Assembly: GCA_001910725.1 (NCBI GenBank)
Contig: MJGA01000037.1
Coordinates: 62,001-126,000 of the forward strand
DNA from: Phanerodontia chrysosporium
Taxonomy: Eukaryota > Basidiomycota > Agaricomycetes > Polyporales > Phanerochaetaceae
DNA length: 64,000 nt
Direction of reading: 5' to 3'
The first letter of the stretch is position 1. The number at the start of each line of letters is the position of its first letter. The position numbers were made by a program, and so were the translations under genes. Below, in pieces: positions 24,300-34,894 of the stretch. The notes under the pieces were generated by a model. The model was not told where the DNA came from. It worked only from the letters and a program-made list of their open reading frames with translations, and did not search any database.

Positions 24300-25043
24300 C
24301 CACTCGACGGTCAATACATGTAATGCGAAAAAGAATGTTATGGACAATAAAGGTTCGTCGCACGGCGAGCATTGGCCCATATAATTGTTGCTGACGCCGC
24401 GCGCGAGGTCCGGCGTTGAGTCTCCCACATCCTCGCTGTGCGCGTCGCCCCCGCGTTCATCGTGTTCACAACACCGATACAACACCTCGCACGCAATGCA
24501 AGGTTCGTCCTCTGGGCAGCGCACCTCGGATTCCTTCTCCATGCGATCCTGGCACCAACAAGTCAGCATGCTTCGGCCGAACAGCACACACCGCACTCAC
24601 CTTCAAAGTACCACCTGCATCTGCAAAGCGCACGCGGGTCCCGGAAGTCCAGAGCTCCGTCATCGTTAGCCTAGGTGCGCATTGTTGTCCGTGTTATGTA
24701 ACTATGACTGGCCTGCTGGACCAAGCATCCGCCGATTGTGACATTCTCTCACATATTGTGGGTGAAGCATACACGAGATCTTGACCGACACAACTCCCGC
24801 GGATGCCACGAGCCCGTCCTTACCGCAACGCTGCATCTCTGCGACAGCCATGTCATCACGGCACACCGTGCAAACGCCCACCGCCTCACGCAACAGTGCC
24901 GCGTCCTCACACACACCGCCCCACGCACCTGCGCGGCGTGCCAGCGTCTGCCGCAACAGACGTCCCGTTGCCTGCCGCCCCTTCCGGCGGGCGCACCTAG
25001 GCCTATGCAACTCCCCGACGGCGGTGTACAGGCGCCGCGCCAC
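24300..25043 (-). other. possible second gene of the duplicated unit
   Basis: Upstream of the 169-aa gene, conserved open segments occur in both arms: CTVCRDDMAVAEMQRC (about 24830-24870, right arm CAVCSEDMAVAGMQRC), TELWTSGTRVRFADAGGTLK with a GTGAGT donor, and DRMEKESEVRCPEDEPCIAC with CEVLYRCCEHDER. They look coding (Cys-rich, frame kept over about 150 residues), but I could not build one continuous spliced model, and a one-base difference between arms breaks the frame near the T-tract. Unresolved. Confidence 0.35.
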
Positions 25044-25635
25044 GGCGCACGAGCATTGTGACGGCCGTGGTTCCGATGCACGTCGGTACTTTTAGCCCCT
25101 TGGAGGTGCTTGTGCGCGGAGCAATGAGGCGAGATTGAACCTTGGTCGCTCGGGATGGGCGCCCCCGTTAGCGGGAGATCGGCGCGCGGAGATCTGATTA
25201 GGTCCAGCGCACACGGACAGCCGGGCGTGGAAGCGTGCAAAGTGCCTTTTTGGCTTTTACTCCTCTGAAAGAGCTGGTCTCGAGTCATGCTGCGTGAGAC
25301 GGTGTGGGTGTGTTCTAGTCGTGCGCGTTCACGCGGAGGACGCCGAATGCAGGAAGTCCCAGCTCGAGAGACAGGCACGCGCAACAAAGTGACGATTCAG
25401 TCCGTCTTATACCAGAGAGAACGGGCGGCGGGGGTTGCCCGGGCGATGGAGACAGTGCTTTCCAGAGAGCAGACTCAACACGGTTTGCTGTGCGCGCGCT
25501 TGCACGCAGGGCTCCCTCGCGGGAAAAAAATGGATGCTAAGGTGCACGACTCGTCTACAAGCACCCCTTGAGAAGGCGCATACATCTAGTTTATGTACTC
25601 CACGATTGTCGTGGATTTTGAGGGTGCCTGCGTAA

Positions 25636-26169
25636 CTACAGGTCTTTTGGGTCAATCTTGATGTGGTGGACGTCGTTGTGGGCATAGGAGCCGTCGCGGC
25701 CGCAGAAGACGACCGTGGCGTGCCACGCATTGTCGACCGGCCTGCCGCCAGCCCCTGGACGTCCGCCTCTGTGCAGCGTCGATCTGTTCCGTGCGCAGGA
25801 TGAGCCAGAAGGAAACCAACGCACGCCAGTAAACTCACACGATAAAGACCCATCTCCCGCGCGCCCTCGCCGCCTGCGCCTCCGGCGACGCCCCTACTAG
25901 CTCCTCGATTCTCCGCCTCCTCTCGGGCCACCGCGAGTACCACCGTGCATCGACGAACGCCGCGGGGGCATCGGCTCTGTAGGGGCGGGGTCAGCGCGCA
26001 TGCGGACGGACGGGAAAGGCGCGTACGGGGAGCCCGCGCGGGCCGCGGCCAGCAGGCGGATCCTGGCCCGCCTCTTCGCGGCCCTGTCGCGGTGCGCCGA
26101 CGCCTGCGCCCGTTCCTGCGGGGCGGCGCACCGCTGGGGACAGGGGGCGTGGGCGGGTGTGCGCTGCAT
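25636..26169 (-). CDS. small basic protein, unknown
   Basis: A three-exon model (26027-26169, 25839-25976, 25636-25768; introns of 50 and 70 nt with GTACGC/GTGAGT donors) reads 137 residues without a stop. The N-terminal half is Arg/Ala-rich helix (RDRAAKRRARIRLLAAARAG). Next comes DARWYSRWPERRRRIEELVG, then RWVFIVGGRPGAGGRP and a more conserved-looking end NAWHATVVFCGRDGSY with HNDVHHIKIDPKDL. No known domain. The quality of the splice sites and the sharp change of character at the stop support it. It lies in the spacer of the inverted duplication. Confidence 0.5.
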
Positions 26170-29057
26170 TGTGGTGCGGAGACGGGGCAAATCGAGGACA
26201 CACCTCTGCTTTAATGGTGTCCTGCACCCGTCCCGCCGCTTTGAAGAGCGGAGGCGACATGGGTCCTCCCGTGGCGCGCGCACCCCGATTCGAAATGTTG
26301 TGCGAATAGTAATTGGAGCTGGAGGATGCGGCAGTGCGGCGTGCATGTTTCCGCGAGAAGCACAATTTCTTTTTTTCTTTTTTTTTCGTGTTTCCTTGAC
26401 GTACACAAACCGCGCTAGGCATTGAAACAGCATGGGTATTCGACAGTGATGGAGCGAGCCCCTCTTGAAATGGTCCATACACCTAATGATTATCGCTTGA
26501 GAGAGGGTATTATCGCATCGTCTCTAACGCACTATTTTTGTGGAAATATACGTTCAGAGTTGTAACTTCGGAGACGACGACTACAGAGTCTAGAAGAGCG
26601 AATATCAACCGCTGGGACGTCCTAATTCGTACTAGTGCACCGGTTGACATACCAGCAGCTGAGAGAATCCCACAGCTATTAACGCGCGGGCCACGAAATG
26701 ACGCATCCGACGGCATTCTGATAGATCCGATGCTATCATGCTGTGAGGCCCGTGGCGGGGATGTTGCCTAAGACGGGGATGGATTCTACTTTCTGGGCTC
26801 CCTCTGCGCGCCATGGCAGAGTACGCAGCCACACCTCTGCAGTCCATGTGTCTTCTCTCGTGATGCAGGCATGCTACGGGGTACGTGCCGGGCGGAAGAC
26901 GCTGCGGGCCCTGTGCATGACGGATAACCGAGCCCGTTGCGCGCTGTGCGCATTCATTGCACTGGTTGCGCACCTCGGGGCGGGAGCTACACGCCCTGAC
27001 TAGAAGCCCTTGCTGGCATGGGTCACACACCTGCAGACGTAAACACCCATGGTGTAAGCCTTATTGTTGGTTGGGAACGAGGGATAATGCGGACATACCA
27101 TTCCAGGGGAGGCCTTTTGTTCCACGGAACACCGGTCGTCTGAGGACGAGGGCCCATCAACATCAGCCACCCTGCGAGGATCTGCAACTGGGGCAAGCCT
27201 ATCGCCCCTTGACTCGCGTGCCTTGCGCAAAACGGCGATTCACCGCCCACGATGGGAGAGAGGGCGTGGAGACACCGTTGAGCCCCCATCGCTGTCGACA
27301 TGTCGCCGCCGCGCTCGGGCGGCGTGCCGTGCATGGCCCGCGCACACCTCCGCCGGTGCGCGTGCTGTAGCGCGGAGTTGTCGCCAGAACGCAGGCATGC
27401 CACCGCCCCGGCGAGCACGGGCAGCGAAAGCATGTCCGCGCTCGACGCGCCCTTCCACTTCGTCTCCGATCAGAAACGCGCCACTGTGCGGCCCACGGTC
27501 CTCCGCCACTGCACCCGGCGCACGTGTGCGAGGACTGCGACGATCCGTGGCCACGCCGCACGCCGCGCACAGCACTGCAGATGCAATCTGCCGTAGTATC
27601 ACGGTGCTCGGGACCTCGCTGATCGTGATGCTCCGTGCTAGCCCAGTGCGGCACGCCGGAACAGCGAACCGACGTCGGCGAAGCTTAATAGACCTGACTG
27701 TACGGTGACCCGTCTCTGGCATAACGCCAGGCGCGTTTCTGTGCGCGCTGGGCCCAGAATGTCAGCGCCGCCACACGGAGAGAGCGCAGGGTTTGGAGCT
27801 AAAAAAAAACGCACACCTGCTGACTCCGTCGCTAGGCGAGAGGTTCGACCACGTCTTGCATGGTGCGTGGGTTGCGCTCCGGGTTACGTACAGGAAAGAG
27901 AGAAAATGTTCGGCGCGCACCCTAGCCTTAACGGCAGATGTCAAACGCGCAGCGTCTTGCATGCTGCGCAGTCGTGCGCATCTTGCTCCTAGTCCTGAGG
28001 CCTGGTTATTTTCTCTCTCTTTTACTCACGCTCACCGTCCTGGACGACAGGGATGCCTTAGTCATTGCGCAGTACCCCAAGGCCTCCCATGCGCCGTGCG
28101 TGGAAGTGGGGCAAACTCCGAGCGATCACGAATCCGAGATCTGGGAGGCGCGACTATGTCTGGTGGGAGGAAAGTTCCAGATACACACACAGTCAGAGCA
28201 CGTCCGCCGATGCGTTTCCTCTTCTCGCCCTGAGCGGGCGCTGCATTCGAGGGACCCTGACCAGCGCTCGCTGTTCCCAGGCACGGTGCCGCCTTTCGCC
28301 GTGTGGCACGGCCGCTACCAGATCGCATGCTGCTACCAGCCGACCAGTGGCGGCGGTGCTGCCCTCCAGTGTCCGCGGCAGGGATACACGTCCCCAGTCT
28401 GACCTCTTGCGATATGTGTGGCCGTCGGACGCCTCGCCGTATCGCAAGGCGCGAGGGTTGTCGTCCGAGGCCGCGGGGGGAGAGAGGAGACGGGTTGCCG
28501 TCCCGGGCCGACGCCAGAGCCTGCTAGCTCTCCGCTGTTCCAGTGTACGCCTCGCGCGGTGCGCGATGACAGAAGGACAGTGTTTGATACGCGAACGAAG
28601 GCGCCCCGGCGCCTGCCGCTGCTCGCACTCGAACGCCGTCGCGTACTGCAGCGCCACTTTCCGCTGCCGCTGATGACCGCCTTCCTTCTTGCGTTCTTCG
28701 CCTGTACCGGGGAGGCCGCGTCATCCGAGAGTGGGAGTGCCTTTGGGCCCATCGCGGTCGACGATGACTCCGAAACTCCATTGGCAGGAGGCAATAGCCC
28801 CGGGGACAAGGGCGCTCTTTCGAGAGGTTGGTAGGCGGATGTAAGCCACGCCGAAGCATTAGATGCTCGAGCTCGCATCTTTGGAAGCTTATCAAAGGAG
28901 GCCAAAGACGCACAGATCTAGGCGCTCGGCGGCAGCGGCGTGCACGCCACGTGGGTCGCTGTCGCGCGCCTGAGCTCGAACTCATGTGTCCTCTTGCGCG
29001 TGAGTTTATGCCCCACATGCTTGCCGCCTCCCACTGTCTACAGCACCGCTCCTCAGC
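26170..29057. other. spacer region, no supported complete gene
   Basis: Fragmented frames only. On the minus strand, about 26880-27030 reads CDPCQQGLLVRACSSRPEV then NQCNECAQRATGSV, a C-x2-C ... C-x2-C pattern that may be one exon of a Cys-rich protein. Minus frames at 27240-27722 (ASAVLCAACGVATDRR) and 28193-28905 are Arg/Ala-rich without a domain. A short T-tract lies at 26371-26388 and an A-tract at 27800-27810. Could hold decayed genes. Confidence 0.3.
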
Positions 29058-29516
29058 ATGCCCCCGCCCCTGCCTCTGAACACCCCTGCAAACGTGCCCG
29101 GCAGCGGCGCCCTCGCGGCCGCCTCGCCGCGTCGCTCGCGGGCACGCCGTTCCTGGACACCGTCTTCTGTGCCCCCGCGCAGCTGCTGCCATCCGGCGAG
29201 GTGCAGGGGCTGCGCGCTGTATACGCGAACAGCGGAATTTGGGAAGTGGCTTCGCCGTATTTCCGCAATCGTGCGTGGGACGAGCACTTGGCAGTATCGA
29301 TCTTGCTCACCGCGGTGCAGGGCTGTCGGACAGGCCGCGCGGTGGCGTTGGGGCACAGACGACTGGGGAGAGCGCGTCGCAGCGCGAGAGCGGAGAGGAC
29401 GGGGACCTGGGAGAGACGACGATGCAGAGACCAGATCTGTCGTTGGCTTGCCCTCGAGCCCAGGTAGTGTTGCATCGTTGGAGAGCATGCTCTCCTTTAA
29501 GGGCACCACGGCAGAA
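29058..29516 (+). pseudogene. split-BTB relic, copy E (5' part)
   Basis: The plus strand shows BTB exon 1 and exon 2 homologous to copy B. It starts MPPPLPLNTPANVPGSGALA, then a small deletion shifts the frame, after which AASLAGTPFLDTVFCAPAQL and LRAVYANSGIWEVASPYFRN follow. The insert is still readable (DDAETRSVVGLPSSPGSVAS, LESMLSFKGTTAE). Homology ends abruptly at the inner end of the right repeat arm (29517). Exons 3-6 are absent. Confidence 0.75.
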
Positions 29517-30178
29517 CGCGCGGGTGCGTGGAGCAGTGTGTGTGGAGGATGCGGTGCCGTTGCGCGAGGCGGCGGGCGCGCCGCTGGGCGGACCGTTTGC
29601 GCGGTGTGCAGTGAGGACATGGCTGTCGCAGGGATGCAGCGTTGCGGTAAGGACGGGTGCGTGGCATCTGCGGGAGTCGTGTCGATCAAGGTCGAATGCA
29701 CGCACAAATATGTGAGAATGTCACGAACGGCGAATGCTTGGTCCATCGGGCCAGTCATAGTTACATAACACGGACAACAATGCGCACCTAGGCTAACGAT
29801 GACGGAGCTCTGGACTTCCGGGACCCGCGTGCGCTTTGCAGATACAGGTGGTCCTTGAAGGTGAGTGTGGTGTGCGCTGTGCGGCCGAGGCATGTTCAGT
29901 GGTTGGTTCCAGGATCGCATGGAGAAGGAATCCGAGGTGCGCTGCCCAGAGGACGAAATTTGCATTACGTGCGAGGTGTTGTATCGGTGTTGTGAACACG
30001 ATGAACGCGTGGGCAACGCGCACAGCGAGGATGTGGGAGAGTCAACGCCTGACCTCGCGTGCGGCGTCAGCAACAATTATATGGGCCAATGCTCGCCGTG
30101 CGACGCACCTTTATTGTCCATAACATTCTTTTTCACAATTACATGTGTTGACCGTCGAGTGGCACACAGCTTTGGGCA

Positions 30179-30186
30179 TATATAAG
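30179..30186 (+). promoter_or_regulatory. TATA box of the 169-aa gene, right copy
   Basis: TATATAAG, 40 bp upstream of the ATG at 30226; conserved with the left copy. Confidence 0.6.
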
Positions 30187-30225
30187 TTAGCAGTGCGCAC
30201 GGAAAGGTGCAACTGCGGACACACC

Positions 30226-30843
30226 ATGGACGAGTGCACCAGCGTCATCCTCGGCCTCGGAACCCTGGCGGCTCTGCTCATCGGAGACTTCATGGCACAT
30301 TGCAGGTCGGGGCCCTCTGCTCCGCTGCCAACGATCGAAGACGTCGGCCGCCTCCTGGATTACGTACGCTGCCTGAGAAACGCCATGTCGGCCGTGCGCA
30401 CGGCGCACCCGCGTCTCTGCAGTCCCAGCTGCCTCACAGACATGGACAGCGACATCGGCGGGTGCGTGTCGCGGCGTTGCGCGAGGGAAGCAGGTGCTGA
30501 CGGCGGCATGCAGATGTGCGCAGCGCTTCGTCGAGCTTCAAGCTAGGGCCCGCCGTCCGGGGCGCTCGCCGCCAGAGACAGGGTCTTGGGAGCTGCGACA
30601 GCTCTGCATCCTGCACGACGAGCTATCGGGGATTGAGAAGAGGCAGGCTGTGCGTGTGTGCTGCCAGTTGCGTCGACAAGAGCGGCTGACGTCGGCCTTT
30701 TTCAGGACGTGCTCAGGGAAGGGACCTCTGCGCTCTGCCCGGTAGGAGACCCCTGTGACGATTGCGGACGGCTGCGCGCGTGTGCGATACAAGAATACAA
30801 AAGACGTCTCGAGGAACGCGCACGCTCGGACAAGCGCAGGTGA
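30226..30843 (+). CDS. unknown 169-aa Cys-containing protein, right copy
   Basis: Exons 30226-30461, 30514-30649 and 30706-30843 (510 coding bases) join in frame: GG|GTGCGT donor, ATGCAG acceptor, GCT|GTGCGT donor, TTTTTCAG acceptor. Same architecture as the left copy: hydrophobic N-terminal segment ILGLGTLAALLIGDFM, helical middle LRQLCILHDELSGIEKRQA, four-Cys cluster CPVGDPCDDCGRLRAC, basic end RLEERARSDKRR. Substitutions against the left copy include LTT to LPT, RSLG to RCLR and IFG to IGG, with no stops or frame breaks. The hydrophobic stretch is too far inside and too short to be sure of secretion versus anchoring. Function unknown. Confidence 0.75.
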
Positions 30844-31033
30844 GCTGGCGGCGAACCCTGGAGTGGGCCGGGTGTTCACAGGCACAAACAAGCACAAGCC
30901 CAGTGCGCGATGCGGTATCGGGCGTCGGATGCATCAGGCAACATTGCGCGTAGCGGCGAGAATAATGTGTTTATAACATTGCTTCTCTATCACTCTACAC
31001 AGCTATGTTAACAATGACTCCTGCTGGCGACAG

Positions 31034-31399
31034 CCGCTCAGGCATTTCAAAGTCTCAAGCGGTTGGCAATTCTGCGCCTCTGTATTACATGAACGCCAAG
31101 GAGACAACTACGGGCAGGCTTACATAATGTTTAGGTTCGGGTCTCTGTGTTGCTGTTCGTCATGTTTCCAATCAATCGCCTCAGGGATGCACACACGCAA
31201 GATCTCGATCAACGCGCACTAGCACGAGGAACTTCGTCACCGCTTGCCTGCTAGCCCAGCGTTGTCTGCGTCATGTCTGAGCCCGCGGAAGCGGCGGCTC
31301 CAGCACGGGTCCGGCAGATGCAACCACCCCGATTCAGATTGAAACGAGGAACATCCCTTCTCAGCGCCTCGGCAGCCCCATGCAGTAGCCGGCGCGGTA
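31034..31399. other. intergenic between repeat arm and BTB relic F
   Basis: No coding signal with support. It may include the decayed 3' tail of copy F. Confidence 0.35.
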
Positions 31400-32519
31400 C
31401 CACCGCCCAGCTTCTGCGCTTGCAGTTTCCCGGAGCCTGCGTGTTTCGAGTGCCAACCTGACGCGGGGCCGGCGGGGGGCATCTGCGGCAGGACTATGGT
31501 AGGAGGTGCGTCGACACGCGTCTGAGCGCCCCATGCCTCCGTGACGACCGCCGCCGCAGGTGTCCCGGCTCGCCCCCCCCCCCCCCGGGAGGTCCCTGCG
31601 ATGCGTGCAGGGCGGACACACGGTGGGTGCGGCGCGCAGAGCCTTTTCCCTCAACCGCTTGCGCTGACATCTCGAGAAGCCCGGGCGATTGGCCGTCGTC
31701 CGTGCTGTATGCATTGCAGCCGTCGGGGCCCGGTGGCTTCGGCGGGGCCATCGGCGGAATAGGAACTCGCCAGCGCAGGGACGGCGCGCAGGAACAGCAT
31801 GGCTGCAGTCGCCGCGTGCGGGGGCTCGCCGTGCACGCCATGCGCGACCAGCGGCGCGAGTTGCATGGTGTCCAGTGGGCATGTAGAAGAAGCTCTGCCT
31901 GGCGTTTCAGCACGCCGGGGTGGCCTGTGCGGGTGCCGTATGCGTCAGAGCGCTGCTGTGGGCACAGAGTTGTGGACGCACCTCGAGGAGAAGCGAGGGA
32001 AGAACTCGGGGAGGGTCGCCAAACCGCTGAAACGCGCGAAGAGATTGGCCTCGGCGAGAGCGTTCAGCTCGTCGAGCTCGGCCAGCAATAGACTTACCAG
32101 CTCTGCGCAAGAGGGAGGCAGTAGTATGATGAGCTACCTCGGCCGCAAAGCAATACATTGACTGAGTGAGCACGCCGGTCGGTGCGGGTGTGCCTTGTGA
32201 TGGGCGTAGAGACCCTCTGCACGGGCCTCGGCGCCGCGCGAGCGCAACGGCAGGAGGTAAACCTTTCCGGTATAGAGGTAGCTTCAAGACTGCGGAGCAT
32301 TAGGGGCCAGACAGAGTGTGGATGTGTGCGAATGGCTCACGTGTCGGCGGCGACAGAGTTCAGATGCACCACCTTTGTGCCGTCGGTTGCACAGTTTGAG
32401 GGTGCGCGCGCATAGAACGTCGTGCCGGCAAACGAGACACCGGAGAGAGCGTCTGCAAGAGCATCCTCTTGGGACAGCGCGCGCGGGCAGTGGCGCAGGC
32501 GTGTGGCAGTGCCGCCATG
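31400..32519 (-). pseudogene. split-BTB gene, copy F (multiple frameshifts)
   Basis: All six exon blocks can be traced on the minus strand but in different frames. The start MAALPHACATARA (32519) and LSQEDALADALSGVSFAGTT are offset. DGTKVVHLNSVAADT is intact with its GTGAGC donor. In exon 4 about ten bases for AIFYI are missing, yet TGKVYLLPLRSRG and HPHRPACSLSQC are recognisable. Exon 5 reads LAELDELNALAEANLFARF. Exon 6 starts HPGVLKRQAELLLHAHW and then shifts to LAPLVAHGVHGEPPHAATA. A 14-base C run (31567-31580) lies downstream. Oriented opposite to copy D, across the inverted duplication. Confidence 0.75.
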
Positions 32520-33129
32520 GCTGCGGGCAAGCGTGGGTGCGGGCATGGCGCGCGTCGCACGCTGCGGCGATGGCGGCGTCGCGTGGCATGCTCCTGCAGC
32601 CGCCTTCACGAGCGGGGACTGCAGGAAGTACTCCTGTGGAGGGGCCACCCGTACGTGAATGAGCCGACGAACCGCTGCCGGCGGTCCCCAACCGAGGGAA
32701 GGGGGGAGATTGTCATTGTCACTGGAAGTCAGAACGGAAGGTCGGCGGACGAGATGCCTCAGCTCGCGTGCATCTGCACACGAGCTGGAGCATCCCTCTG
32801 AGGTCTTGCGAGCAGAGTGTGAGTGCTTCTCCATAAGTCTGTTGCATAGCGGTCCCGCCTCATACAGACATATGAATAAGATATCTACAAGCTTAGCGAT
32901 TGCGGCGGTCGCTAGAAGAATTGGGAGCCAGCAGGCCATGCACTAGATGCCGCAAGCGTGGTTGTCTCCAGAGCGCGTTGCAGCAAAGCGAAGACAATGG
33001 ACGCAGGAGTCAAGGTTAAAGCGGAAATGAGGGTGGTTGAAATGTTGGCAGTGAATGTGATATTGAGCGTGAGAAACCGCATGTCTGATGACATTTCAAT
33101 CGGAGTTCCATAGCGTGCTTTGGCAACAT
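32520..33129. other. intergenic
   Basis: A minus-strand frame from 32939 (MACWLPILLATAAIAKLVD) opens with a hydrophobic stretch but runs straight into the BTB relic. No supported gene. Confidence 0.3.
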
Positions 33130-34461
33130 TCAGAACTCAAATCTATCCAGGAAACAAGGTGGCAGAAACGGCTCATCAGACTGGTCACGCTCCATGAGCT
33201 TCAGGCCGCTGCTAGAGTCATAGACGAGGCTCAGCTTCCTATCCCGGCCCTCCACGGTCACCACTTGCACGATGCTGTCGAGCAGGCGCCAGAGCCTCTT
33301 CAGGCTGTCCTTCGCGGCGGCCGCTTCTGCAGCGTACGCGTCAGAATCGAGGCGCTGCTCGTCGACAGCGACGACCTTCCCGCGGCCGTCGTGCAACCCG
33401 ACGCGCAGGGTCGGCAGCTGCCCGAAGTAGAGCTGGAGGTACGTGTCCAGGTTGAAGGTCCTCGCCGTCGTGTGTCTGCTGGCGGAGCGCATCTTCAGCT
33501 TGACGAGCGAGGACTGGGGAACGGTCTTCCCTGCTCTGTGGATGCTCAGCAGACCGGACTTGGAGCGCACGGGCCCTGCGAGCTTGAGCGCGTCCATCAG
33601 GCTGGAGAGTTCGTCGGCACCCTCCGCCTCGGGCTCGTCGTACGCGTCGGCCTCGCACCGCAGCACGATCTTGAGTCCCGAACGGTTCTGTGGATCGGGC
33701 TCAGTATGAGCAACCCCTCATGGCGACACGCAACAGGCGCACACGCACGAAGCAGATGACGCGAAAGTGGCCCGCGAGCGTGGCCCGCTCGCAGCCCCGC
33801 GCAGCGCTCGAGAACGCGCGCTCGTACGCGTCGCCAAAGTTCCACGAGTGCTCGACGGTCCGCCGCTCGAAGCGTCGCAGCAGGAGCGTGTACCCGCCGG
33901 CGAGCGCGACGTCGATGCGGAAGGCGTCGCGGCGCGCGGGGTCTGCCGCGCACGCGAGCTTGCGCAGCGTGTTGCGGTCGAGCACGAAGTCGACGGTGCC
34001 CCACTCGAGCGCGGCGCCGGCGGTCGCGTCGACGGCCTCGAAGAGCGGCACGAGCGCGTGCGCGCCCAGGCGGTGTCCGTTCGAGTCGATGAAGGACGCG
34101 CCGCGCGTCTTGTGCAGGCGCACGGGCAGCGGCGGCGGCGACCACCTCCGGGGCGATCCTGTGGCTGGTGAGCAGAGCAGCTGCGCGGAGCGGGGGGACA
34201 GTGCGCACCCGGGACTAGGATCGTCGGATGCGCGGTGTCGGCCCAGGTGTACGATGCCAGGAGCTGCACGTTGGTGATCGCGACTTCGGGGTCGTCGAGG
34301 TCGATCTCTGGCTGTGGGATCGTCCGCAACGTCTCCGAGGCGTGCAGCCCCTCCGTCAAGTCGCGTGTGATGATACGGATCGGGACATCTGGTTGGTGTC
34401 CGGGTGGACCGCGACCGCGACTGTCGTTCCTATGGTCTTCAGGACGTTGGCTTCCGAACAT
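33130..34461 (-). CDS. VPG-motif fungal protein (database label 'GGPP synthetase'), copy I
   Basis: Three exons. Exon 1 (from the ATG at 34461) ends ASYTWADTAHPTILVPG. Exon 2 begins SPRRWSPPPLPV and carries HALVPLFEAVDATAG, VDFVLDRNTLRKLA and FRIDVALAGGYTLLLRRFE. Exon 3 gives LKIVLRCEADAYDEP, VPQSSLVKLKMRS and a helical end to DRFEF. The motif set (SYxW..PTIxVPGxPxxWxPP, D-x-NxLxxL, FR-x-V-x-L, I/VPQS-x-x-K-x-K-x-RS) is typical of a large agaricomycete family that is often annotated geranylgeranyl pyrophosphate synthetase. The DDxxD motifs of prenyl synthases are absent. No biochemical role is known to me. The start is uncertain: an ATG at 34514 with a 40 nt intron is an alternative. Confidence 0.75.
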
Positions 34462-34894
34462 GCCTCCGGTATGGTTGTCGTGGCAGATGGCGGTTGCTTA
34501 CCTAGTTCTCCCATGGCTGACCTCTCGTCGATAAGCAGGCCGCTGCGATCAAAGCTTAGCGTGTGAAGCTGTGAAGCCTAGGGGACAGTGCATGTGAAAC
34601 TGTTCGAAGCCATGCGCTGCGCTCTTGCAATCATTAGTTCCTGACAACGGTACCTCATTCAGTCTAGCCTTGAAACGCCTATATTCTTACTGTACCTGTT
34701 AATTCTATCGCCTCAGACTCGCAATAAGTTAGGTTAGAGTAGGCTCGTCCTAGTTCGAGCGTGAGTGTTGGTATGCCTACCGCATTAATCTCAGGTTCCC
34801 ACCTTCACACATTACCACGGTCAATACTTCCACCCGACCCGACAACGTTAAATTCTTAATCCTACTCGTAACGACTCTGTACATTCCTGCCTCC
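34462..34894. other. intergenic
   Basis: AT-rich 5' region of copy I and 3' region of copy J; nothing recognised. Confidence 0.4.

Larger units (their letters stand above)
23407..24934 (-). repeat. 1.5 kb inverted duplication, left arm
   Basis: The reverse complement of this segment matches 29517-31033 almost base for base over long runs, including introns and non-coding parts. The outer end is shared at TTAACAATGACTCCTGCTGG followed by CGACAG; the inner end at CGCGCAGGTGCGTGG. Arms diverge at scattered sites (e.g. a one-base difference by the T-tract near 24325). No transposase, terminal repeats or target-site duplication were seen, so it looks like a segmental duplication. Spacer 24935-29516. 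Confidence 0.85.
29517..31033 (+). repeat. 1.5 kb inverted duplication, right arm
   Basis: Inverted partner of 23407-24934 (see there). Begins CGCGCGGGTGCGTGG directly after BTB relic E and ends ...CTGCTGGCGACAG. Contains the right copy of the 169-aa gene and the conserved upstream segments. Confidence 0.85.

Noticed and set aside
24236..24596. Single 226-codon protein joining the 169-aa gene to the upstream Cys-rich segment
   Set aside because: A TATA box lies between them and the right-arm copy has a one-base difference that breaks the frame, so the through-reading is probably accidental.
28333..28905. 191-codon minus-strand frame
   Set aside because: Ser/Arg/Pro-rich, competes with other frames in the same DNA; cannot tell it from chance in GC-rich sequence.
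23407..31033. Inverted arms as a DNA transposon
   Set aside because: No transposase frame, no obvious target-site duplication and unlike flanks; segmental duplication fits better.
31560..31585. Long C run as a functional element
   Set aside because: Simple homopolymer within a decayed BTB tail; may even be a sequencing or assembly length error.
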